Positions 1 through 5,212 of a stretch of 5,212 bases of DNA are shown piece after piece. The stretch is from an uncultured Fidelibacterota bacterium (lineage in GTDB: Bacteria > Fidelibacterota > Fidelibacteria > Fidelibacterales > Fidelibacteraceae). The stretch covers positions 1 through 5,212 of the forward strand of contig CALMFL010000278.1 in the NCBI GenBank assembly GCA_937862595.1, in the 5' to 3' direction. The notes under the pieces are model-generated. The model had not been told where the DNA came from and made no database searches. It saw only the letters and a program-made list of their open reading frames with translations. Position numbers and translations under genes: made by a program. Every line of letters begins with the position of its first letter. The first letter of the stretch is position 1.

Positions 1-887
1 GTGGATGCCTGGGCGGACCGGCCGATCCCCTCGGAGTTCCCGACGGATGCGGCGTTGACCAGGATGGTTCCGGACGGCAGGCCGGTTTTCACGACGGCCG
101 TCACGGTCTCTTCCACGCGCATGCCGGGAGACACGATCCCGAGGCTCCAGCTGACAAGACCCAGGGAGTGTTCCCCGTTCCCCGAAGCGCTGACGAATTC
201 GGCGCCGTAGGGCAGGTCGTCATAGAGCATTGTATGCGTGGTCGCGGCATTGCCGGTATTCTCAAGGTGAAGCGTGTAGTGCAGCGTATCGCCGCTGAAG
301 GCCGACGAACGGTCGACGGTCTTCTCCAGGACCAGGTCGGGCAGTGAGCCGATGCTGATACTGACCGGATCGGCCCGGCCGGTCACCTCTTCCGGTGTCC
401 GGAAAGCGGCCGAATTTTCGATCGTGGCTCCGGGTAAAACACCGGGTGCGACGACAGCGGTCAGCACGATCTCGCCGGCCGCACCCGGTTGTAATGTAAG
501 GAGGTTCCACGAAAGGATCTGTCCGTTCACCGTCGCAGACGGTTGGGACGAAACATAGCTCAGGTCCGCGGACAGGGTGTCCGTGACGCTGAGGGATGAA
601 ACGGCAAGATTTCCCGTATTTTCAAGCGCAATACGGTAAACGACCGTATCCGAAGGCAGATAGACGGTGTTTTCAACGCGCTTCGAAATGCTCAGAACAT
701 AGCCCCCGCTGACGGTCGTAAGCACCGCCGGACTCTGAACGGAATGAACGAATCCGCCGGCGTCGCGGTATTCCGCGAACGCGACGTTCTCGATCTCCGT
801 TCCGGGAGCTGTCTGCGCAATTAAACGCAAAGATACCGCAAGCATCCAAAGGAGTCTCAGGGATATCTTTTTCGTTTTACGGATCAT
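1..887 (-). CDS. Secreted DUF11-repeat protein, C-terminus outside window
   Basis: An open frame runs from an ATG at 887 off the left edge: 295 full codons plus two bases. Residues 1-25 are a signal peptide (basic MIRKTKK, hydrophobic core, LIA|Q cleavage). Residues 29-60 form a short module with the pattern GTxIxNxAxxEYRDAxG, shared with the 561-aa protein upstream. Two DUF11-like modules follow, at about 63-178 and 184 to the edge; each has the family pattern K-x-V-[ED]...D-T-[VL]-x-Y-x...L-E-N-T-G-N, then a D-x-L strand. No cysteine and no calcium loop are seen in the visible part. The ATG at 887 is preferred because AGGA lies 8 nt upstream; the in-frame ATG at 896 is possible but has no good ribosome binding site. 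The likely role is an extracellular or surface structural protein, inferred from the modules. The DUF11 assignment is fairly secure; the function is not. Confidence 0.88.
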   Translation of the reverse strand, partial: MIRKTKKISLRLLWMLAVSLRLIAQTAPGTEIENVAFAEYRDAGGFVHSVQSPAVLTTVSGGYVLSISKRVENTVYLPSDTVVYRIALENTGNLAVSSLSVTDTLSADLSYVSSQPSATVNGQILSWNLLTLQPGAAGEIVLTAVVAPGVLPGATIENSAAFRTPEEVTGRADPVSISIGSLPDLVLEKTVDRSSAFSGDTLHYTLHLENTGNAATTHTMLYDDLPYGAEFVSASGNGEHSLGLVSWSLGIVSPGMRVEETVTAVVKTGLPSGTILVNAASVGNSEGIGRSAQAS

Positions 888-999
888 GTGCTTCATCCTG
901 TAATGGGAATACCCGCAAATCGCTGTAATTCAATGAATACGGATACTAAAATCCGGGCGGTCGAATTATCGCGATCGGCTTGGAAGATGTTTATTCCCG
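888..999 (-). promoter_or_regulatory. Intergenic region with dyad and possible promoter for the fourth gene
   Basis: This 112-nt gap separates the 561-aa gene from the fourth gene. Reading the minus strand, an imperfect dyad ATTCATTGAAT (928-938, 5-bp arms, one central base) is followed by TA, C, AGCG, nine bases and TATTCC (906-911). The same order is found upstream of the 583-aa gene. A small hairpin, CGGAT-N6-ATCCG (940-955), lies just upstream; it has no U-tract, so it is not a convincing terminator. If TATTCC were a -10 box, transcription would start almost on the ribosome binding site, which weakens the promoter reading. The gene may equally be read through from the upstream operon. Confidence 0.25.
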
Positions 1000-2685
1000 T
1001 CAGTCGATGGTGACGCTGAATGAAACGCTGCTCGTACCGCCGGGACCCAGGAGCGGGACCTCGAAGATCACGGAATTCCCGGAATGGGTGGCGCCGTCGC
1101 CGTCCGAGATATCCGTTTTCGCCGAAGCGCCGATCTTCATGCTTCCGTTAACGTAGGTCGTATTGGCCGGAACCGCATCCGTGATGACAACGGTCGTGGC
1201 TACGCCGCTTCCGGAGTTCAGGAGCGTGACCGTATAGGTCAGTGTCGTGCCCGGCGGCTGGTTTCCGACCGGCGAAACGGTCTTGGTCAGCGAAAGGACC
1301 GGTGCGGTTACCGTGACGGTGAGTTCACCGAAGTCGGAGACGGTCGGGTCGCCCACGGAGGTGGCGGTCATCCGCATGATCCCGATGCTTCCGTCGCTGG
1401 TCCCGGGAGGAATGGTCGCCTTGCCGATCACGTAAACGATCTCGCCCTGCACCTGCGTGCCGAAATCGACTTTTCCGTCGAGATTCGTGTCTTCGAGCAG
1501 CACGTCGCCGTTGTTGATAATGCCGTCGGCATTATGGTCGTAGTAGAATTCCCAGGTGTTGAGCGCACTGGTGTAGGTGATGTTGAAAATATCCGGTCCG
1601 TTGCCGGTGTTGGCCACCGTGGTGGCATACAGAACGATGTCGCCCGGATCGCCGATGACCGATTTGTCGGCACCCACGGTGACGGAATACAGCTGTGCAA
1701 CCGTCAGGGTGGCGCCGGTGGCATTGGCGGAGACCGGGGATTGCGGGGTTCCCGCCACGTTGTTGAAGGTGACGGTCGCGGAATTCGTGATCACGGTCCC
1801 GACCGGCACATCGTCATTCACCACGGCCTGGTAGTAAAGCGTACCCGAGGCACCCTGAGGGGCGTCGCCCCAAGTGAAGGTCACGGCACCCGGATTGGTA
1901 CCGTTGTAGTCTGAACTGTCGCCGTCAACCGCATCCGTACGGCTCCCGGTCATGATCATGATGCTTCCGGGGACATAGGTCATGTTCGTCGCGATCGGAC
2001 TGACGATGACCACATGCTTGGATGTCGCGGTACCGTTGTTCTCGCCGTAGATCGAGAAAGTGACGATATCGCCCGGTTTCGGGGTCGTATTGTCCGCGGT
2101 CATCGTCACGGTCAGGACCGAGGTACTGACGGTCGCTACGATCGTCGCCGAGGCGGAAACGCTTGCATTGAACTGCGAGGTCGCCGTCAGGGTCGTCGTC
2201 GAGAACGACTCGTCGGCGCCGCTGACATTGGTGACCACCACAACGAGGTGATACGAAGCGTCCGCGGCCAGCGCGCTGGTGGCGGTGACAACCGATTCGC
2301 CGGCATCCACCACGCCGTTGTTGTTGGCATCGTAATAGATCTCGGCGGTATTCACGCCGCCGCCGGTTTCCACGATCACCTTGCTGAGGTCGTAGGTATC
2401 CGTTCCGTTGCCCGTATTGGTCACGGTCAGCGCAAAGGAAACGGTTTCGCCCCCGATCACGTTCGATGAGGTCGAGGGGGGTGTGACGGTCACGCCGGCC
2501 ACCTGGCTGACGATGGTCGTCACCGTGTTCGACGTGACGTTCGGCAGTTCGTTGCCGTTTGCGTCACGGTACTCGCCGGTGGCAAAATTGGTAATTGCCG
2601 TACCGGCGGGTGTCCCGGCACCAAAGGCCGGCATAAACGCCAGACTCAGTGCAAGGACGGTGATCAACAACATTTTGGTTCGCAT
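1000..2685 (-). CDS. Secreted acidic DUF11-repeat protein with EF-hand-like loops
   Basis: A complete 561-aa protein ending in TGA. The start is well supported: AAAGGAGG (2693-2700) lies 7 nt before the ATG. Residues 1-23 are a signal peptide (MRTK, hydrophobic core, FGA|G). Residues 25-60 hold the GTxIxNxAxxEYRDAxG module shared with the fourth gene. Four beta-sandwich modules follow: A (about 62-186), B (188-330), C (332-460) and D (463-561). A resembles C (both have [TA]NTGNGxD, then E-[IF]-Y-Y-D) and B resembles D (both have TYVxGS, then TD...DGD), giving an A-B-A-B layout. A has a canonical 12-residue EF-hand/dockerin-type loop, D119 to E130; C has two, D383-D394 and D399-T410, so calcium binding is likely. 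The mature protein has about 47 Asp/Glu against 12 Lys/Arg and no cysteine. It ends bluntly at the last strand (SFSVTID). It is probably a structural surface or matrix protein, inferred from family; no enzyme motif is visible. Confidence 0.93.
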   Translation of the reverse strand: MRTKMLLITVLALSLAFMPAFGAGTPAGTAITNFATGEYRDANGNELPNVTSNTVTTIVSQVAGVTVTPPSTSSNVIGGETVSFALTVTNTGNGTDTYDLSKVIVETGGGVNTAEIYYDANNNGVVDAGESVVTATSALAADASYHLVVVVTNVSGADESFSTTTLTATSQFNASVSASATIVATVSTSVLTVTMTADNTTPKPGDIVTFSIYGENNGTATSKHVVIVSPIATNMTYVPGSIMIMTGSRTDAVDGDSSDYNGTNPGAVTFTWGDAPQGASGTLYYQAVVNDDVPVGTVITNSATVTFNNVAGTPQSPVSANATGATLTVAQLYSVTVGADKSVIGDPGDIVLYATTVANTGNGPDIFNITYTSALNTWEFYYDHNADGIINNGDVLLEDTNLDGKVDFGTQVQGEIVYVIGKATIPPGTSDGSIGIMRMTATSVGDPTVSDFGELTVTVTAPVLSLTKTVSPVGNQPPGTTLTYTVTLLNSGSGVATTVVITDAVPANTTYVNGSMKIGASAKTDISDGDGATHSGNSVIFEVPLLGPGGTSSVSFSVTID

Positions 2686-2721
2686 GATGGAACCTCCTTT
2701 TGTGTTATTGTTTTATTGTTT
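2686..2721 (-). promoter_or_regulatory. A-rich leader and strong Shine-Dalgarno before the 561-aa gene
   Basis: The gap between the 160-aa and 561-aa genes reads, on the minus strand, as almost pure A/T plus C until the Shine-Dalgarno AAAGGAGG (2693-2700). It contains an exact tandem duplication of the octamer AACAATAA (2705-2712 and 2713-2720). Unstructured A-rich stretches in front of a strong ribosome binding site usually raise translation, so the 561-aa protein may be the most heavily made product of the operon. That last point is inference. Confidence 0.5.
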
Positions 2722-3204
2722 TTATTTGACTTTTACATTGAACTCAAGGAGCCGCTTGTCCTTCGGGTTCAGATCTTTTTGAAGTTCCCAGCGGATGTGG
2801 GTGACCATATCCGGGGAGGCGTTTTTTACGACATCTTTGCCGTTCTTGTCCTTCACCGTGTAGGTGGGCGGCCAGGGCTGATAGGAATAGCCGCCGTTGA
2901 TCGAAAAGACGATCACGGCATCTTCGCCCGTTGCCGTCAGGGGCACATAGGCCGTGCCTGCAGGCACGGGGTCGGTCACGGCCGGTTTCGTCATCACGCC
3001 GTCGCCGGTGTTTTGCGCGGTGATGACGTAACGGATCTCATCGCCCGGCCGGTAGGCGATCGCTTTCTTTCCGGATCTCTCGGCGGAGGTGAGATTGACC
3101 TTGGTCTCGGTGATGCTCAGCTCCAGTTTCGGGGTCCCCTGCGCTAAAAGCAACGAGGCCGCGGCCAGGACTGCCAGAAAGAATCGGAATTTGTTGATCT
3201 TCAT
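2722..3204 (-). CDS. Small secreted single-module DUF11 protein
   Basis: A complete 160-aa protein ending in TAA. The ATG at 3204 has AAGGAG (3212-3217) 7 nt upstream, directly behind the stop of the 583-aa gene. Residues 1-21 are a signal peptide (MKINKFRFF, alanine/leucine core, LLLA|Q). The mature part is one DUF11-like module: first strand KLELSITETK, then R-P-G-D-E-I-R-Y-V and Q-N-T-G-D-G at 52-69, then TDPVPAGTAYV at 77-87. A segment FSINGGYSY (100-108) matches YSHNGGISY in the last module of the 583-aa protein. A charged loop at 116-128 (KDKNGKDVVK) is longer than in the neighbours. The C-terminus LEFNVKVK matches the SFKVTVK end of the 583-aa protein. The protein has no cysteine and no calcium loop, and is near neutral to basic (19 Lys/Arg, 16 Asp/Glu), unlike its acidic neighbour. 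Tight coupling suggests it works with the two large proteins, for example as a subunit or cap; this is inference. Confidence 0.92.
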   Translation of the reverse strand: MKINKFRFFLAVLAAASLLLAQGTPKLELSITETKVNLTSAERSGKKAIAYRPGDEIRYVITAQNTGDGVMTKPAVTDPVPAGTAYVPLTATGEDAVIVFSINGGYSYQPWPPTYTVKDKNGKDVVKNASPDMVTHIRWELQKDLNPKDKRLLEFNVKVK

Positions 3205-3218
3205 ATTGAAACTCCTTG
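3205..3218 (-). promoter_or_regulatory. Ribosome binding site linking the 583-aa and 160-aa genes
   Basis: The 14-nt gap contains AAGGAG (3212-3217) with 7-nt spacing to the ATG at 3204. It begins 1 nt after the TAA of the preceding gene, so the two genes are almost certainly co-transcribed and may be translationally coupled. Confidence 0.75.
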
Positions 3219-4970
3219 TTATTTTACGGTTACCTTAAAGGATACGGAAGCGCCCGACGCGGGTGTCAGGGCCGTTGAGCGCTGGAAAGATATGTTCGTG
3301 ACGGGCGGCGTCTGACTTGCATCGTAGCTGATCCCGCCGTTATGGCTGTAAGTGACGGTCATGTCGGCGCCTGCCGCGGAGTTGACGACATACTCGGTAT
3401 TGACCGGAATGCTTTCCAAAATGATCACAATGCTGGCGTCGCCGTCGCCGCTGTTGAGGTATGAGACGGTGTAAGTCAGGGTGTCCCCCGGCGTCGCGGA
3501 AGACTTATCCACGGATTTGGAAAGACTGAGGACCGGCCCCGTGACCGTGACCGGAGCCGTCGGTCCGACGCTGACCACGCCGAAGTTGCTCCCGCTGACG
3601 GTGACATAGTTGGGATACTCTCCCCGTACAAGGGATGCTTTTGCGCTGAAGTTCAGCGTAAGGCTTCCGGAGACCGGAACGGACCAGCTTCCCTGCCAGC
3701 TCAGCTGGGATCCGCTGATAAGCGGATCGGCCGTCGTCAATCCGGTGCTGGATCCGGCAACATAAGTAAATCCGGCCGGCAGGTTATCGACAATGCTCGT
3801 TAAAATCCCGGCGACATTGCCCGTATTCTGGATCTGAATGGCATAGCTGACGTTCGATCCGCTGGTGACGGTCGGGGTGGAGGTCGTTTTCTGGACCGCG
3901 ATCAGGGGCGAGTTGATCTCGAAGGTGTCGTAGGGATAATAAATGCCCGGCAAACGCGGGTGTTCGATCTGGATGCTGTAGATGCCGAAGGGAACGGACG
4001 GTCCGACCGGCCACATCGGAACGTTCAGCAGTTCGCCGGTGGCCGACGTTGTCAGGACGCCGCTCCAGACGATCGCGTTGCCGCTGTCCAGGATGCGGGC
4101 ATTGCGCTGTCCGGCATTGTAATAGGGCGAGGCGGAGGTCGGCCAGCGGAAGCCGGAAACCGTGACGGTCTCGTTCCGGTACCAAATGCCGGCATCGCTG
4201 TAAGGCGCTGTATCGCGCGTATCGTAGATCCTCGCAAAGGAACGCGGCAGGTTCGGCGTGTAAACCATGGCCTGCGCAAAAGCCAGGTCAAAGGACGTCG
4301 AGGTGCCGAGAATGTCGCGGGCGGTCACCGTTTCGTTGTTGTTGGTCGCATAGAACATCAGGAAGGGTGTGGTGTAGGTGACGGCGGGCGCATATCCGGC
4401 TTTCTGAAGCGCCGTCATGGGGATCTGAATATCGAGATAGACCGCATTCGGGTACTGGACCGTAGGCGCCCCAAGGGTGCGGGCATATCCGGCCGCGACG
4501 GGATTGGAGAGCGTAAAATGTGCCGCAGCGTCGGGGGTATTGTCGGGACCGGACGTATTGGGATAGGTCTTCAGAATCTGGGATGTGCCGCCGAGCTGAA
4601 CGTACCAGTCAAGAAAATTGTCCGCGTTCAGGTCCAGGCCCACGGACCAGCTGCCCCTGTCCAGCGCACCCCCGGAAACCGGGCTTGTGCGAAGGGTTAT
4701 CCGGAAAAACAAACTGCTGGAAGACGACCAATAATAGGCGATCTCTCCGTCCGTATCCAGAACCATATCAATATCGGTCAATCCGCCGCTTCTCCAGATA
4801 TCCTGGTAGTTGTTCCAGTTATTGTCCCGCAGTGCCACCCAGTCGCCGCTCAGCGGCCAGGCTTCCTGAGCGGAAAGTCCCGACGGTGAGGCAAATAATA
4901 AAAACAGGATAAACAGACGTATGAACCAGACTTTACCCGGTTTCCCGAAGATGTTCAATTTTTCCCTCAT
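3219..4970 (-). CDS. Secreted multidomain protein with two C-terminal DUF11 modules
   Basis: A complete 583-aa protein ending in TAA, first gene of the operon. Residues 1-34 are a long signal peptide (basic to R18, core LFILFLLFASP, LSA|Q). Residues about 38-240 form a beta-rich domain with aromatic strands (YYW, LFFRITL) and a loop D113-x-N115-x-D117-x-x-x-D121 that resembles a calcium site; the layout recalls carbohydrate-binding or DOMON-like sandwiches, but I do not recognise a named family. Residues about 245-352 look like an immunoglobulin-like domain (VTVSGFRW, then ILDSGNAIVWSG, then GIYSIQIEHP). DUF11 modules follow at about 356-476 and 479-583; the second has SKSVDKSSATPGDTLTYTV. 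No cysteine. The ATG at 4970 has only a distant AAGGAAGAG (15 nt spacing). A TTG at 4958, codon 5, has GAGGG 5 nt upstream and is a real alternative that leaves the signal peptide intact. The domain mix suggests a surface protein binding a ligand through its N-terminus; this is unproven. Confidence 0.92.
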   Translation of the reverse strand: MREKLNIFGKPGKVWFIRLFILFLLFASPSGLSAQEAWPLSGDWVALRDNNWNNYQDIWRSGGLTDIDMVLDTDGEIAYYWSSSSSLFFRITLRTSPVSGGALDRGSWSVGLDLNADNFLDWYVQLGGTSQILKTYPNTSGPDNTPDAAAHFTLSNPVAAGYARTLGAPTVQYPNAVYLDIQIPMTALQKAGYAPAVTYTTPFLMFYATNNNETVTARDILGTSTSFDLAFAQAMVYTPNLPRSFARIYDTRDTAPYSDAGIWYRNETVTVSGFRWPTSASPYYNAGQRNARILDSGNAIVWSGVLTTSATGELLNVPMWPVGPSVPFGIYSIQIEHPRLPGIYYPYDTFEINSPLIAVQKTTSTPTVTSGSNVSYAIQIQNTGNVAGILTSIVDNLPAGFTYVAGSSTGLTTADPLISGSQLSWQGSWSVPVSGSLTLNFSAKASLVRGEYPNYVTVSGSNFGVVSVGPTAPVTVTGPVLSLSKSVDKSSATPGDTLTYTVSYLNSGDGDASIVIILESIPVNTEYVVNSAAGADMTVTYSHNGGISYDASQTPPVTNISFQRSTALTPASGASVSFKVTVK

Positions 4971-5008
4971 AATACCGATTTTCTGCTCTTCCTTGTTGTT
5001 ATATTTGC

Positions 5009-5042
5009 ATTATATCGATTTTACGCTTAATTCTTAGAATTA
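5009..5042 (-). promoter_or_regulatory. Candidate operon promoter: TATAAT with 15-bp dyad over the -35 region
   Basis: On the minus strand a perfect TATAAT sits at 5009-5014, 38 nt before the ATG at 4970. Upstream of it is a perfect 15-bp inverted repeat (5028-5042), TAATTCT-A-AGAATTA, with 7-bp arms. A -35 box at 17-bp spacing would fall inside this dyad and has no TTG, so the dyad may be an operator or activator site compensating for a poor -35, or part of a promoter of another sigma class. The region is AT-rich, which raises the chance of random matches. The dyad is seen directly; its role is inferred. Confidence 0.4.
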
Positions 5043-5047
5043 GCAAC

Positions 5048-5074
5048 AAAATAATCTTGCAACTATCATGTCAA
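5048..5074 (-). promoter_or_regulatory. Alternative promoter with perfect -35 box
   Basis: A consensus TTGACA (5069-5074, minus strand) is followed after 15 bp by TATTTT (5048-5053, four of six matches to a -10 box). The spacing is short, so this is a weaker candidate than its -35 alone suggests. It could serve the same operon as the TATAAT further downstream. Confidence 0.25.
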
Positions 5075-5088
5075 AAAGCTATTGCGCA

Positions 5089-5196
5089 GGCTAATTTCCG
5101 AAGCGTTTGATCCCCCTGCCGGGCGGGAACCGGTCACGCTTTTCGCCCCCGCGAGAAAAAGATAGACCCGAACTGAAAAATACCGTAAATTAGGCC
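5089..5196. promoter_or_regulatory. Nested inverted repeats, possible structured RNA leader
   Basis: Three nested pairings span this stretch. The outer arms are GGCTAATTT (5089-5097) and AAATTAGGCC (5187-5196), 9 bp with one bulged base. Inside are CGAAGCGT (5099-5106) and ACGCTTTTCG (5136-5145), 8 bp with a two-base bulge. The innermost pairing depends on strand. Read as minus-strand RNA, GGUUCCC pairs with GGGGAUC (5125-5131 with 5109-5115, two G-U pairs). Read as plus-strand RNA, GAUC (5109-5112) pairs with GGUC (5132-5135), extending the middle stem. A competing stem, 5123-5127 with 5148-5152, would disrupt the middle helix. I do not recognise a known riboswitch class. Orientation is undecided: minus would make it an operon leader upstream of the TATAAT, plus would place it directly before a ribosome-binding-like sequence at the window end. 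Confidence 0.25.
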
Positions 5197-5202
5197 AAAC
5201 AC

Positions 5203-5212
5203 AGAAGGAAAG
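5203..5212 (+). promoter_or_regulatory. Possible ribosome binding site of a divergent gene beyond the window
   Basis: AGAAGGAAAG ends the window on the plus strand and looks like a Shine-Dalgarno sequence. If real, a start codon should lie within about 5-10 nt past the right edge. A weak plus-strand promoter, TTGCAA (5057-5062), 17 bp, TATTGC (5080-5085), lies upstream. This is suggestive only, since the gene itself is not in view. Confidence 0.2.

Noticed and set aside
262..510. An 82-codon minus-strand frame inside the fourth gene.
   Set aside because: It is an out-of-frame, Arg-rich shadow; the continuous frame from 887 gives clear DUF11 modules through the same region.
940..955. Hairpin CGGAT-N6-ATCCG as an intrinsic terminator after the 561-aa gene.
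   Set aside because: The stem is only 5 bp and no T-run follows on either strand.
968..975. Palindrome ATCGCGAT as a protein binding site.
   Set aside because: An isolated 8-bp palindrome is expected by chance in a window of this size, and it has no second copy in a meaningful position.
3960..4889. A 309-codon open frame on the plus strand opposite the 583-aa gene, and a 276-codon one at 1084-1914.
   Set aside because: Both lie antisense to well-supported genes. Their products are Arg/Gly/Val-rich without domains, as expected from the GC-rich third positions of the real genes.
5089..5196. Cyclic di-GMP or cyclic di-AMP (ydaO) riboswitch.
   Set aside because: Short similarities such as a GGGGGA stretch and CCCGAA are present, but the conserved cores of both classes are missing, so no class was assigned.
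5066..5212. A 48-codon minus-strand open frame from the right edge to TGA at 5066, possibly the tail of an upstream gene.
   Set aside because: Its first half is phenylalanine-rich from T runs, no domain is seen, and it overlaps the inverted repeats and TTGACA. A second frame (25 codons to a TGA inside the repeats) looks equally plausible, so neither is supported.

Overview
The window carries a tandem set of four genes, all on the minus strand, for secreted proteins built from DUF11-type beta-sandwich modules. In transcription order they are 4970-3219 (583 aa), 3204-2722 (160 aa), 2685-1000 (561 aa) and 887 to beyond position 1 (295 codons seen, C-terminus outside the window). No RNA gene, transposase, CRISPR array or enzyme was recognised. 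Coding density is about 95%. The large open frames on the plus strand are shadows of these genes.

All four proteins have an N-terminal signal peptide and contain no cysteine in the visible sequence. The three complete ones show no C-terminal anchor (no LPXTG, PEP-CTERM, transmembrane tail or obvious sorting domain); each stops at the last beta strand of its final DUF11 module. The 583-aa protein is the most complex: two unfamiliar N-terminal domains followed by two DUF11 modules. The 160-aa protein is a single module and is lysine-rich. The 561-aa protein is strongly acidic, has an A-B-A-B arrangement of two module types, and carries three EF-hand/dockerin-like loops. The fourth protein shares a short N-terminal module with the 561-aa protein. 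The simplest reading is a cell-surface or extracellular structural assembly, possibly stabilised by calcium. That role is inferred from family and architecture, not shown.

The first three genes look like one operon (gaps of 14 and 36 nt, strong Shine-Dalgarno sequences). The fourth lies 112 nt further on and may be in the same transcript or have its own promoter. The AT-rich 242-nt region at the right end holds a TATAAT, a perfect 15-bp dyad just upstream of it, a TTGACA, and a nested inverted repeat that could be a structured RNA. A dyad of the same form (ATTC-N3-GAATTA, then AGCG-N9-TAT) recurs upstream of the fourth gene. A Shine-Dalgarno-like sequence on the plus strand at the very end hints at a divergent gene just outside.

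The organism is probably a Gram-negative-type bacterium of fairly high GC. Signal peptides ending in Ala-Gln recall the FCB group and some Acidobacteriota-like candidate phyla. Strong Shine-Dalgarno sequences argue against Bacteroidia proper, which mostly lack them. This taxonomic guess is weak.
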